This document shows, piece by piece, positions 27,696-35,722 of a stretch of DNA of 64,000 nucleotides. The notes beneath the pieces were generated by a model. The model was given only the letters and a program-made list of their open reading frames with translations, made no database searches and was not told the DNA's origin. The position numbers were made by a program, and so were the translations under genes. Where the stretch lies: contig JAIOOS010000014.1 of the NCBI GenBank assembly GCA_021414305.1, positions 124,001 to 188,000 of the forward strand. The letters run 5' to 3'. Position 1 is the first letter of the stretch. The number at the start of each line of letters is the position of its first letter. The stretch comes from Burkholderiales bacterium. GTDB lineage: Bacteria > Pseudomonadota > Gammaproteobacteria > Burkholderiales > Burkholderiaceae_C.

Positions 27696-27959
27696 TTGAC
27701 GACCGTGCCTTCCTCCGTCGCCTGGCCGTTCGCCGCGCCCAGAACGCGCGGGCCCGTGCTCCTGCTCGCCAGCCTCGCTGCTGCGTGGTCGGCCGGCAAG
27801 GGCCTCGCCGCCCTGCCGTTCGACGCCATGCGCCTCGCCTATGCAAGCGCGGTGCGGGCCGGGCTGGTCGAGAACTCGATGCTCGCCTCGCGCGACGTCG
27901 AGCGCGCGCTCGGTGCGCTCGAGCGCGCGACCCTGGGTCCCCTCGCTCGCCGGGTCTGA
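27696..27959 (+). CDS. Hypothetical protein (87 aa)
   Basis: The frame starts 2 bases after the DUF3563 stop (TTG 27696, or GTG 27705). It has a hydrophobic segment at about residues 20-40 (GPVLLLASLAAAWSAGKGLAAL), then a helical part (MRLAYASAVRAGLVENSMLASRDVERALGALERATLGPLARR). It could be a small single-span membrane protein translated with DUF3563. No family is recognised. Confidence 0.45.
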   Translation: MTTVPSSVAWPFAAPRTRGPVLLLASLAAAWSAGKGLAALPFDAMRLAYASAVRAGLVENSMLASRDVERALGALERATLGPLARRV

Positions 27960-28066
27960 CCGCCGCAAGGCGGTGACGTGGGTTCGGCCGCCTGCGCGGC
28001 AACGCCCGGGCGACGCCTCGCCCCGGCCGCTAGTATCCGCAGCACTTCAATACGCTGCGACGCCTC

Positions 28067-28312
28067 GTGGAAAAAGCCGAGCCCAGTCGGGAAGCGCGCG
28101 TTCTCGAGCGATTGCCCGAGATCCGGGCAGCGGCGAACGAGTCGCCTGACTTTCGCCAGTGGCTGACCAGCCTGCGCATGGTGCAGGTCGACGGCGAGAC
28201 CCTGTATCTTCGCGGCGGCGATATCCTGCGGGACAGGGAGCAGGTTCTCTTCGAATGGGCCCGCCGCGCCGGCCTGCTGAGCGACGAGGCGATCCGGCGG
28301 GCACTCGCCTGA
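28067..28312 (+). CDS. Small protein sharing a VDGET motif with the downstream metalloprotease (81 aa)
   Basis: This is the first gene of a tight five-gene operon, from GTG 28067. Residues 41-60 (VDGETLYLRGGDILRDREQV) align with residues 25-44 of the next gene (VDGETFWRVEGDSLLDEEQL), with 11 identities in 20. An upstream helical part (ARVLERLPEIRAAA) precedes it. There is no signal peptide. The shared segment may be a propeptide, inhibitor or docking element; the role is inferred only from similarity and adjacency. A -10 candidate TAGTAT lies at 28031-28036. No known family is recognised. Confidence 0.65.
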   Translation: MEKAEPSREARVLERLPEIRAAANESPDFRQWLTSLRMVQVDGETLYLRGGDILRDREQVLFEWARRAGLLSDEAIRRALA

Positions 28313-28338
28313 GGACGTGGCGCAACCGGGAGCAGGCG

Positions 28339-29169
28339 ATGGACGATCGAAAGGGTGAGACCGCGGCGTCGCTTTTCGAGCGCCTTCGCGCCGGCTCGAA
28401 GCGGATCGTCGTCGATGGCGAAACGTTCTGGCGGGTCGAAGGCGACTCGCTCCTCGATGAGGAGCAACTGCGCCGGTACGCGCAGGGTCTCGAGGCGTTG
28501 CGGCAGGCCCGCGCCGAAGCGCGCGAGGCCGGCGCGCCGCTCGTCGCGATGACCGATCTTTCCGCCGGCGCGGAGGGCGGCAAGATCATCCGCTGGGCGC
28601 CCGGCCTGGAGCTGAGCTACGCGGTCCTGCGAAGCACGTTCGAGATCGGCGGCGAAGCGGGCTACGACCTCGCCGTCGACAGCACGCGCAGGGCCACTGC
28701 CGACTGGGAGAAAACCTGCGGCGTCCGGTTCGCACACCGGTCCGGGCTCGACGCCAGCGAGCAGCTGCGACCCGAAGGCGTCGTCTTCGTCGTTCGCGAG
28801 CTCGACGCCGGCGGCAGCTTCATCGCCTCGGCGTTCTTCCCCGACGATCCGGCGAATCGCCGGCGGGTGCTGATCGATCCCTCGTTCTACGCGCCGGACC
28901 TCGGCTTCGACCGGGTCGGCGTGCTGCGTCACGAGCTGGGCCACGTGCTCGGCTTCCGCCACGAGCAGATCCGCTCCGAGGCGCCCGCCGGCTGCCCCGA
29001 CGAAGACACCTTCGGCACGATCAATCTCGGCGACTACGACGCGCGCTCGGTAATGCACTACTTCTGCGGCGGCGTCGGCTCGAAGACGCTGGCGATCACC
29101 GAGCAGGACAAGGTCGGCGCGCAGAAGGTATACGGCCCGCCGCTCGGCAACTTCCGCTTCGTCGAGTAG
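28339..29169 (+). CDS. Matrixin-like (metzincin) zinc metalloprotease without signal peptide
   Basis: The product has 276 residues. The N-terminal segment (residues 25-44) shares the VDGET motif with the preceding 81-residue protein. The catalytic domain follows from about residue 85. The extended zinc motif HExxHxxGxxH is H198ELGHVLGFRH208, followed by the Met-turn SVMHYF with M239. This is the metzincin signature of matrixin/M10-like peptidases. Unlike secreted matrixins there is no signal peptide, so action in the cytoplasm is likely. The gap to the upstream gene is 26 bases and to the next gene 18 bases, which supports one transcript. Confidence 0.86.
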   Translation: MDDRKGETAASLFERLRAGSKRIVVDGETFWRVEGDSLLDEEQLRRYAQGLEALRQARAEAREAGAPLVAMTDLSAGAEGGKIIRWAPGLELSYAVLRSTFEIGGEAGYDLAVDSTRRATADWEKTCGVRFAHRSGLDASEQLRPEGVVFVVRELDAGGSFIASAFFPDDPANRRRVLIDPSFYAPDLGFDRVGVLRHELGHVLGFRHEQIRSEAPAGCPDEDTFGTINLGDYDARSVMHYFCGGVGSKTLAITEQDKVGAQKVYGPPLGNFRFVE

Positions 29170-29187
29170 CGACGGGCGGCAGAAGAG

Positions 29188-30354
29188 ATGGAACCCGGCC
29201 GCATCCTGCAGGCGCAGCTCGAGGTGCTGCGCCTCGACCTGGTCCGCTCGCGCAAGGCGGCCGAAGCCGCGGAGGTGGAGCCCGAGCTGCGCAATCGGGT
29301 CGCGGCCCGATTCGACGTCGAGCTGACGCGCGTCCTGGGCCGCGTCGATGCGCTGAAGGCGGCGATCGACAAGGCAGAGCGATCGCCGGAAAGCGCCTGG
29401 CGCGAGCTGCGCGAGTTGCAGGCCGAAGCGGGCAGGGTGCTGGACGAATGCCTCGCGTTCGTCCAGGGCGCGCTCGCCCGCAAGGCCGGCATGGACGAGG
29501 GCATCTGCGCGCTGACCGACCTCCTGCTGGCCGACCTCGCCACCGCCGCCGACGTCGCCTGGGGCCGCTTCACGCTGCTGGCGACGAGCGAGTTCTATCG
29601 CGACATGGCGGAGGTGATCCGCATCCGCTATCCCGAAGTGAGCCTCTGGAGCATGCCGTTCGCGGCGCACGAATTCGGTCACTTCATCGGCCCGGCCCTG
29701 AGCGCACGCCGGGATGGCGCATTCGCCTATCCGTTCCAGGAGCTCCTCAAGACGGCCGACGAGAAAGCCAAGGGCGAGGGTCAGGCCCACAGCAGGGAGT
29801 GGCACCATCTCCAGGAGAGCTTCGCCGACGTGTTCGCCACCTGCACGCTCGGCCCGGCCTATGCGGCGGCCTTCATCCTCCTTCGCATGAACCCCACGGA
29901 CGCCAACGCGTCGGCCTACACCCATCCCTCGGCCGCGGCGCGGGTGCACGCGATCCTGTGGACGCTCGACAAGCTCGACGCGACCCACGTCGCCGGCCGG
30001 CTGCGCGACGTGACGGCCATGCTGCGCGAGCTCTGGGCGGCGAGCCTGCGCCTGGCCGGGCAGGCCGACAAGCTTGCGGACGCCGCCGCATCGTTCGCGA
30101 CCGAGAACGCGAGCAGGCTGTTCGATCTGCTGGTCGGGGCGACGCCGCCCGGACTGATGTTCGACGCGCCCGCGTGGAATCGAAGCCAGGCCCTTGCGCT
30201 CGTTCCGCCACCTGCGGTGCTGGTGCCGGCGACGACGCGGTGCGACGTCCTGAATGCGGCGTGGCTTGCCCGTCTCGGCATCGCCAGCCAGAATCGGTAT
30301 GAACTGAACGATCTCGAGCACAGCGCGCTCGCGGCGTTTCGCCGTATCGCCTGA
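29188..30354 (+). CDS. HExxH protein, putative gluzincin-type protease (388 aa)
   Basis: The first 150 residues are helical and charged. The zinc-protease motif is H161EFGH165 in SMPFAAHEFGHFIGP. An ExxxD motif follows about 45 residues later in LQESFADVFATCTLGPAYA (E210, D214), the layout of gluzincins. There is no signal peptide. The next gene is a paralogue that has lost these residues, with matching segments PFAAHEFGH / PLAAHDLGQ, FADVFATCTLGPAYA / LADAFATYTMGPAYA and DVLNAAW / DVLNATW. I know no named family with this architecture. The role as a protease is inferred from the motifs. Confidence 0.75.
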   Translation: MEPGRILQAQLEVLRLDLVRSRKAAEAAEVEPELRNRVAARFDVELTRVLGRVDALKAAIDKAERSPESAWRELRELQAEAGRVLDECLAFVQGALARKAGMDEGICALTDLLLADLATAADVAWGRFTLLATSEFYRDMAEVIRIRYPEVSLWSMPFAAHEFGHFIGPALSARRDGAFAYPFQELLKTADEKAKGEGQAHSREWHHLQESFADVFATCTLGPAYAAAFILLRMNPTDANASAYTHPSAAARVHAILWTLDKLDATHVAGRLRDVTAMLRELWAASLRLAGQADKLADAAASFATENASRLFDLLVGATPPGLMFDAPAWNRSQALALVPPPAVLVPATTRCDVLNAAWLARLGIASQNRYELNDLEHSALAAFRRIA

Positions 30355-30368
30355 GAGGAGATTTTTCG

Positions 30369-31754
30369 ATGGAGGATCCCGCACTGACGTCGCGCCTCGA
30401 GGCGCTGCGCAACAACCTGAACGTCGTCAGCGCCAACCTCGACAAGGACACCTGGAAGGCCGACGACCAGAGCCGGGCCACCACCCGCGCCGAGCTGCTC
30501 GGCGAGTCGCTGCTCTGGGCCGGGCTGCAGTCGCTGCTCACCGAGATCCGGACCCGGCTGCGCGACATCGACCAGATCGAAGCGGATCTGTACAAGGCGC
30601 CGCCGGGCGACGCCGCCGCCGTGTCGGCGGCCTGGATCCGCTACGGCAAGACCTACGGCGACTCGCAAACCTTGCTGCGCGAGTGCCTGGAGATCATCGG
30701 CACGCTCGCGATCCGCGAGAAGAACCTGGACCGCAGGCTTCTCTACGTGGCCGACGAGCTGATCCGCGATTGCCTCACCCTCAGCACCGGCAGCAGCGAC
30801 TACTACCTGCTGGTGCACAGCGTGAGCGAGACCTTCTCGCGGGCGAGGGCCCGGATCATCCGCCTGCGCTTTCCGGAATGGACGATCTGGGACCTGCCGC
30901 TCGCTGCGCACGATCTCGGTCAAGTCGCGATGGCCAAGATCCTGAGGGAGGAAGGGTTTGTGGAGCCCGGCGACACCACGCTGACACCGTTTCTCGCGGT
31001 GCAACGGGACCTTCTGGTCGCCAGCGACGCCGGGCTGCAGGCGAAGAACCAGGAAGGCGGCGAGAGCGCCGCGGAAGCGGGCCGCTGGGCGAAGGGACGG
31101 GTCCTGATCCTCCTCGCCGACGCGTTCGCGACCTACACCATGGGCCCGGCCTACGCCTTCTCGGCGATCATGCTGCGGCTTTCGCCGGCCGTTGCCGCGC
31201 AGCGCGACACGCCTTCGGATGCGCTGCGCGCGGAGGTCATCCTGAACACCCTGACCTGGATGAACGAGAACACGGGCGGCCTGGCCAAGCCGTACAGCGA
31301 CGCCGTGGAGCAGCAGAAGAAGAACTGGCAAAGCGCGCTCGCCGCCAATCCACTGCACAAGCTCGACCCCGCGGAAGCCGCCTTCGCCGCACAGCTCGCC
31401 GACAAGTTCGGTTCCGACGTCAGCAACTACGCCCTCGCGGGGACGGCGAAGTACCCGCACGCCGGTACCAACCAGGGGTGGTTGCGCGCCTCCGACTGGG
31501 CCGGACACTGGCTCCAGCAGTGGAACGACGGGCAGCGCTTGACGTCGCCTCCCAACCCGATCGGCAAGCTTCGCGACGTGCTCAACGCGACCTGGATGTG
31601 CCGCTCTTGCTTCAAGGGCGATCGCGAGTCGGTCCGGCGCGGGCAAGTGCAGCTGGCCGAGGCGGGGCAGGACCTGTGCGCGAAGATCATCGAGAACGCG
31701 TCGGGCCGAACGCCCCCGCCGGCCGCCGTCGTGGCGCAGGGAGCGCCGCGATGA
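30369..31754 (+). CDS. Catalytically degenerate paralogue of the upstream HExxH protein (461 aa)
   Basis: The product has the same overall plan as the upstream 388-residue protein but is longer at both ends. Where the upstream protein has HEFGH it has H181DLGQ185: the general base Glu is now Asp and the second zinc His is Gln. The ExxxD helix is reduced to LADAFATYTMGPAYA without the Glu. The flanking hydrophobic pattern is well kept, so the fold is probably intact. It is likely a pseudoprotease: a scaffold, regulator or substrate receptor. A C-terminal CRSC lies near residue 415. It overlaps the TPR gene by 4 bases (ATGA). Confidence 0.72.
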   Translation: MEDPALTSRLEALRNNLNVVSANLDKDTWKADDQSRATTRAELLGESLLWAGLQSLLTEIRTRLRDIDQIEADLYKAPPGDAAAVSAAWIRYGKTYGDSQTLLRECLEIIGTLAIREKNLDRRLLYVADELIRDCLTLSTGSSDYYLLVHSVSETFSRARARIIRLRFPEWTIWDLPLAAHDLGQVAMAKILREEGFVEPGDTTLTPFLAVQRDLLVASDAGLQAKNQEGGESAAEAGRWAKGRVLILLADAFATYTMGPAYAFSAIMLRLSPAVAAQRDTPSDALRAEVILNTLTWMNENTGGLAKPYSDAVEQQKKNWQSALAANPLHKLDPAEAAFAAQLADKFGSDVSNYALAGTAKYPHAGTNQGWLRASDWAGHWLQQWNDGQRLTSPPNPIGKLRDVLNATWMCRSCFKGDRESVRRGQVQLAEAGQDLCAKIIENASGRTPPPAAVVAQGAPR

Positions 31755-34700
31755 GCAGCGCTCCCGGCGACGACGGAGCGAACCGTTCCGGCCCGACGTC
31801 CGCGGGCACGACGGCTTCGTGGTTCGACAACCTGGCGACTTCGCTGTCAGGCGCCTACGCGTCCGGGCGCACGATCTTGCCCGGCTCGATCGCGATGCTG
31901 GAGAGCGCCCGGCGCGACTATGCCAAGGGTCGCCTCGACGTCGTGCTGCGCGATCTGCCGGCGCCGGCGCGCGAGCTCACCGAGGCTGCCGACCGACCGG
32001 ACCTGAGCCCCGACGATCGCTTGCGTGCGGCGCGCGACGCGGCCTCGGCATGGACGCTTCTCGCCCGTGCGGCGATACGGTCCGGGCAGTCGGCCGTGGC
32101 CGTCGACGCCGCCGAGCGGAGCCTGGCCTTGCGCCGGAGCCTGCCGGCGGGCGAGGCGGCGGCCGACGAATCGGACGGTGAATACGCACTGAGCCTGTTC
32201 ATCGCCGGCAAGTTCGACGACGCGGCCGCGGCGATGGCAAAGGCCAACCCGAGCAGTGCGGTGTGGCCCGAGCTGGGCGTGTACCACGGCGTCGTCGAGC
32301 ACGCACGCGGGCGCTTCGAGGAATCGGTCCGCGCGCTGGAAAGAGCGACGGCGCCCGACGCGCCCGACCTGGAGCGGCTTCGCCTCGAGACGCTGGCCGC
32401 CTCGTCCGAGGCGCTCGGCGCAGAGCGATCGGCCGAAGCGGTGGGCGCCTACGCGGCCCTCGCCATCCTGCACTTCTCCGCCGGGAGGTTGCCCGAGGCC
32501 TTGCTGAGCCTGGACCGCGCGCGGGCGCTGCGGCCCGGAGAACCGCCGGTGCTGGCCGCTCGGGCCGAAGTCCTGCGCACGATGGGTCGGTTCGACGACG
32601 CGCTGGGCGCCTTCGACGAAGTGCTGGCGCTGAAGCCGCAGTTCCCCTGGGCGCTTGCACGAAAGGGCGCCACGCTTCTCGACGCCGGCCGCAGGGCCGA
32701 CGCGCTGGCGGCGCTCAGCGCCGCCCTCGAACTCGAACCCGACGACGTCTTCACGCTCACGACCCGGGGCGAGGCGCAGCGCCTGCTCGGCCGCTACGAG
32801 GACGCGATCGTCGATCTCGACAGGGCGCTGACGCACGATCCCGAAAACGTGCGGACACTGGCCGGCAAGGGCGAGGCGTTGCGCGCGCTGGGGCGGTTTG
32901 CCGAAGCGATCGAGACGCAGGATCGCGCCCTTAAGGTCGACCCGAGCTATGCCTGGTCGCTGGTAAGCAAGGGCAGTGCGCTGCGCCAGTCCGGCCGCGA
33001 GGAAGAGGCCCTGGCGGCTTTCTCTCGTGCCGCCGAGCTCAACCCCGGCGACGAGGAGGCGCTGACGCGCAAGTTCGACACCCTGCACGCGCTCGAGCGC
33101 AACGACGAGCTGGTCGCCGAGATCGACAAGCTGCTCGGCGAGCGACCGAACACGCCGTGGGCCGTGACCCGCAAGGTGGACGCCCTGCTCCGGCTGAGCA
33201 AGACGAGCGAGGCCATCGCCACCTGCGACGCTGCCCTGGCCGCGCTGCCGGACAACGTGGCGATACTGGGCCGCAAGGGCGACGCCTTGCGGCAGAACAA
33301 CCAGTTCGAGGAGGCGCTGGTCGTGCTCGATCAAGCGCTGGCGATCGAGCCGCAAGACGAGTTCGCGCTCTCGCGAAAGGGCGAGTGCCTGCGCTTGCTC
33401 CAGCGCTATGACGAATCCGTCGCCGTCCTCGACCAGGCGCTCGCGAAGAATCCGAAGTCGGTGTATTCGCTCACGAGCAAGGGCGACGCGTTGCGCCTGC
33501 TGGGGAGGCTCGAGGACGCCGTCGAGACCTTCGACGCGGCGCTCGCCCTCCGCCCCGAAGACGGCTGGGCGCTGGCCCGCAAGGGCGATGCGCTGCGCCT
33601 GCTCAACCGCTACGAGGACGCGCTGGCGGCGCTGGACGCGGCGTTGGCGATCGATCCGAAGGACAAGTACGCGATCTCGCGCAAGGGCGAAACCTTGCGC
33701 ATGCTGGGGCGCTTCGAGGAGTCGGTCGAGACCCTCGACCAGGCACTGCGCCAGGAGCCGGATTCCGTGTGGTCGCTGTCCAGCAAGGCAGACTCGTTGC
33801 GCATGCTCAGGCGGTTTTCGGAGGCCGAGGAGACCATCCGACGGGCCATCGAGCTCGACCCGGGAAACCTGTTCAATCTCAGCATCCTGGAGAAGGTGCT
33901 CGCCGACCAGGGCCGCAACGAGGACGCACTCGCGGTGTCCGAGCAGGAGCTTCAGCTCGACCCCCGGGACCCGAGCGCGCTGGAATCGAAGGCGTTGGCC
34001 CTGATGCGCCTCGACCGGTTCGAGGAGTCGCTCGAGTTCATCGGCCAGCGGATCGAGGTCGGGGCCGAGGCCTATGCGCTCGGCATTCGTGGCGTCACCT
34101 ATCTCGGCGTGGCCGAGTACGAGAAGTCGGTGCTCGACCTGGAGCGAAGCGTCGCCGTCGACCCGAAGCTCGCGTGGGTGCAGAACCACCTGGCTCACTG
34201 CTACATGCGGCTGGCCCTCGGCAAGCCCGCGGCCGAAGCGGAGGTGCTGTTCGCGAAAGCCGAGGCGGCGAGCAGGATCGCCGTCGGGCTCGAGCCGGAG
34301 GATGCCAGCTGGCGCCAGATCCTGGGCGACGTGCTGTGGCGGCGCGGCACCGCGCGCCGCGAGGAAGCGGCAAAGGAATTCGAGACCGTCCTGCACGGCG
34401 CGCACACCACCGCGAAGCTCGACTTCTACACGGCCCTGAGCGGCGGCTGGTCGGCGTATCGCCTCTCGGGACTGGCGACGACCGAGCCCGAGCGAGCGAG
34501 CACGCTGCTCGCCGAGGCCGAGGAGTTCTACGTCGAGGCGCTCGCCGCGAAACGAAGCTTTCCGACTTCGAGCGACGTGATCGAGGTGAAGTTCGACATC
34601 GCCCTGGCCGTGCTCTGCGCCGGACGATTCGGGCTCGCCCTGCGCGAGTACGGCTCAGCGCTGGAGCTGGCCGCGGGACGGGAGCCGGGTCTGCAACGCG

Positions 34701-34876
34701 GGTTGATCGGTCGGGCTCGCACCGATCTCGCGGAAGCGATGGCCGACCGGTCGCAATTGCAGACCACGAGTCATGCCGGGAAGGTGCTGAGCGATCTGGA
34801 CAAGTGCTACGCCAAGATCGGGGAGGCGCCCGGCAAGGCGGGGCAGGTCGCGGAGGCTACCGCCCGAGAGATGTGA
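31751..34876 (+). CDS. Large tetratricopeptide-repeat protein (1041 aa)
   Basis: Residues 1-230 are an Ala-rich helical region with weaker repeats. From about residue 233 to 811 there are roughly 17 consecutive 34-residue TPRs in unbroken register, many of the form ALARKGDALRLLNRYEDAL. Repeats 9-13 are the most alike. The last 230 residues are helical and less regular. There is no signal peptide or membrane helix. The gene is translationally coupled to the pseudoprotease gene (ATGA) and closes the five-gene operon, stopping 3 bases before the convergent tRNA-Phe. TPR arrays bind partner proteins, so it may present substrates to, or assemble, the encoded proteases. Confidence 0.85.
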   Translation: MSSAPGDDGANRSGPTSAGTTASWFDNLATSLSGAYASGRTILPGSIAMLESARRDYAKGRLDVVLRDLPAPARELTEAADRPDLSPDDRLRAARDAASAWTLLARAAIRSGQSAVAVDAAERSLALRRSLPAGEAAADESDGEYALSLFIAGKFDDAAAAMAKANPSSAVWPELGVYHGVVEHARGRFEESVRALERATAPDAPDLERLRLETLAASSEALGAERSAEAVGAYAALAILHFSAGRLPEALLSLDRARALRPGEPPVLAARAEVLRTMGRFDDALGAFDEVLALKPQFPWALARKGATLLDAGRRADALAALSAALELEPDDVFTLTTRGEAQRLLGRYEDAIVDLDRALTHDPENVRTLAGKGEALRALGRFAEAIETQDRALKVDPSYAWSLVSKGSALRQSGREEEALAAFSRAAELNPGDEEALTRKFDTLHALERNDELVAEIDKLLGERPNTPWAVTRKVDALLRLSKTSEAIATCDAALAALPDNVAILGRKGDALRQNNQFEEALVVLDQALAIEPQDEFALSRKGECLRLLQRYDESVAVLDQALAKNPKSVYSLTSKGDALRLLGRLEDAVETFDAALALRPEDGWALARKGDALRLLNRYEDALAALDAALAIDPKDKYAISRKGETLRMLGRFEESVETLDQALRQEPDSVWSLSSKADSLRMLRRFSEAEETIRRAIELDPGNLFNLSILEKVLADQGRNEDALAVSEQELQLDPRDPSALESKALALMRLDRFEESLEFIGQRIEVGAEAYALGIRGVTYLGVAEYEKSVLDLERSVAVDPKLAWVQNHLAHCYMRLALGKPAAEAEVLFAKAEAASRIAVGLEPEDASWRQILGDVLWRRGTARREEAAKEFETVLHGAHTTAKLDFYTALSGGWSAYRLSGLATTEPERASTLLAEAEEFYVEALAAKRSFPTSSDVIEVKFDIALAVLCAGRFGLALREYGSALELAAGREPGLQRGLIGRARTDLAEAMADRSQLQTTSHAGKVLSDLDKCYAKIGEAPGKAGQVAEATAREM

Positions 34877-34879
34877 TCT

Positions 34880-34955
34880 TGGTGGCCAAGGGCGGAATCG
34901 AACCACCGACACGCGGATTTTCAATCCGCTGCTCTACCAACTGAGCTACTTGGCC
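34880..34955 (-). tRNA. tRNA-Phe (GAA)
   Basis: The minus strand gives a 76-base cloverleaf starting GGCCAAGTAGCTCAGTTGG and ending with encoded CCA. The acceptor stem is GGCCAAG / CTTGGCC. The anticodon stem GCGGA / TCCGC encloses the loop TTGAAAA with anticodon GAA, and the T-arm has GGTTCGATTCC. It lies downstream of ntrX on the same strand and convergent with the TPR gene. Confidence 0.97.
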
Positions 34956-34966
34956 GTGAGCCGACG

Positions 34967-34972
34967 ATTATA
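34967..34972 (-). promoter_or_regulatory. -10 element of tRNA-Phe
   Basis: A perfect TATAAT occurs on the minus strand, 11 bases before the mature 5' end, so transcription would start about 4-6 bases upstream of the tRNA. No strong -35 is seen at 17 bases, which is tolerable with a perfect -10. Confidence 0.6.
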
Positions 34973-35001
34973 GGCAGGTGGCTGCGCTGGCTTGGGGGCG
35001 A

Positions 35002-35027
35002 GATCCTTCGCCGCGCTCAGGATGACA
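35002..35027 (+). repeat. Dispersed 26-bp repeat, family B copy 2
   Basis: GATCCTTCGCCGCGCTCAGG followed by ATGACA matches the copy at 22576-22601 at 22 of 26 positions. It sits in the short gap between the ntrX stop and tRNA-Phe. Confidence 0.7.
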
Positions 35028-35031
35028 AGGC

Positions 35032-35715
35032 TCAGATCACGCTGCGCTTGTTGCGCGACAGATCGACGCCGAGCTGCTTGAGCTTGCGATACAGGTGCGT
35101 GCGCTCGAGCCCGGTCTTCTCGGCGACCCGGGTCATGCTGCCGTTCTCCTGCGCGAGGTGGAACTCGAAGTAGCTCTTCTCGAACGCGTCGCGCGCTTCG
35201 CGCAGCGGCCGGTCGAGATCGAAGCTCTGCTCCGGCTGCGGGCCGAGCAGCACCGGCACCGAGCTCGGCATGGCGCCGCCGGTCATCGCCGCTTCGACCG
35301 TGAGGCTCGGCTCGTGCGTCGCCGCGCCCGGCATCGCATTGGCACGCGCCGCCGGCTTGGCCAGGCCCTGCTCCACCGCCCGCAGCAGCTTCTGCAGGGT
35401 GATCGGCTTTTCCAGGAACGCCATCGCCCCGAACTTGGTGGCCTCGACCGCGGTGTCTATCGTGCCGTGGCCGCTCATCATGATCACCGGCATCGAGAGC
35501 TGGGCCGACGAGCCCCATTCCTTCAGCAGCGTGATGCCGTCGACATCGGGCATCCAGATGTCGAGCAGGACAAGATCGGGGCGGATCCGCTCGCGGCAGG
35601 CGCGCGCCTGGGCCGCGTTCTCTGCGAGTTCGACCGTGTGACCCTCGTCGGCGAGGATCTCCGAAAGCAGCGCGCGAATGCCCAGTTCGTCGTCGACGAC
35701 AAGAATGGTGGCCAT
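35032..35715 (-). CDS. ntrX: NtrX-like response regulator without AAA+ domain
   Basis: The product has 227 residues. The receiver domain covers residues 1-120, with the phosphoacceptor D52 in LVLLDIWMPD and the acidic pair DD8-9. The C-terminus is a Fis-type helix-turn-helix (AREAFEK-like helix, MTRVAEKTGLERTHLYRKLKQLGVD). The central sigma-54-interacting AAA+ domain of classical NtrX (about 450 aa) is absent, and a Pro/Ala-rich linker takes its place. It therefore cannot remodel sigma-54 polymerase and must act by DNA binding alone. The kinase gene ends 7 bases upstream. Confidence 0.88.
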   Translation of the reverse strand: MATILVVDDELGIRALLSEILADEGHTVELAENAAQARACRERIRPDLVLLDIWMPDVDGITLLKEWGSSAQLSMPVIMMSGHGTIDTAVEATKFGAMAFLEKPITLQKLLRAVEQGLAKPAARANAMPGAATHEPSLTVEAAMTGGAMPSSVPVLLGPQPEQSFDLDRPLREARDAFEKSYFEFHLAQENGSMTRVAEKTGLERTHLYRKLKQLGVDLSRNKRSVI

Positions 35716-35722
35716 GAACCTT

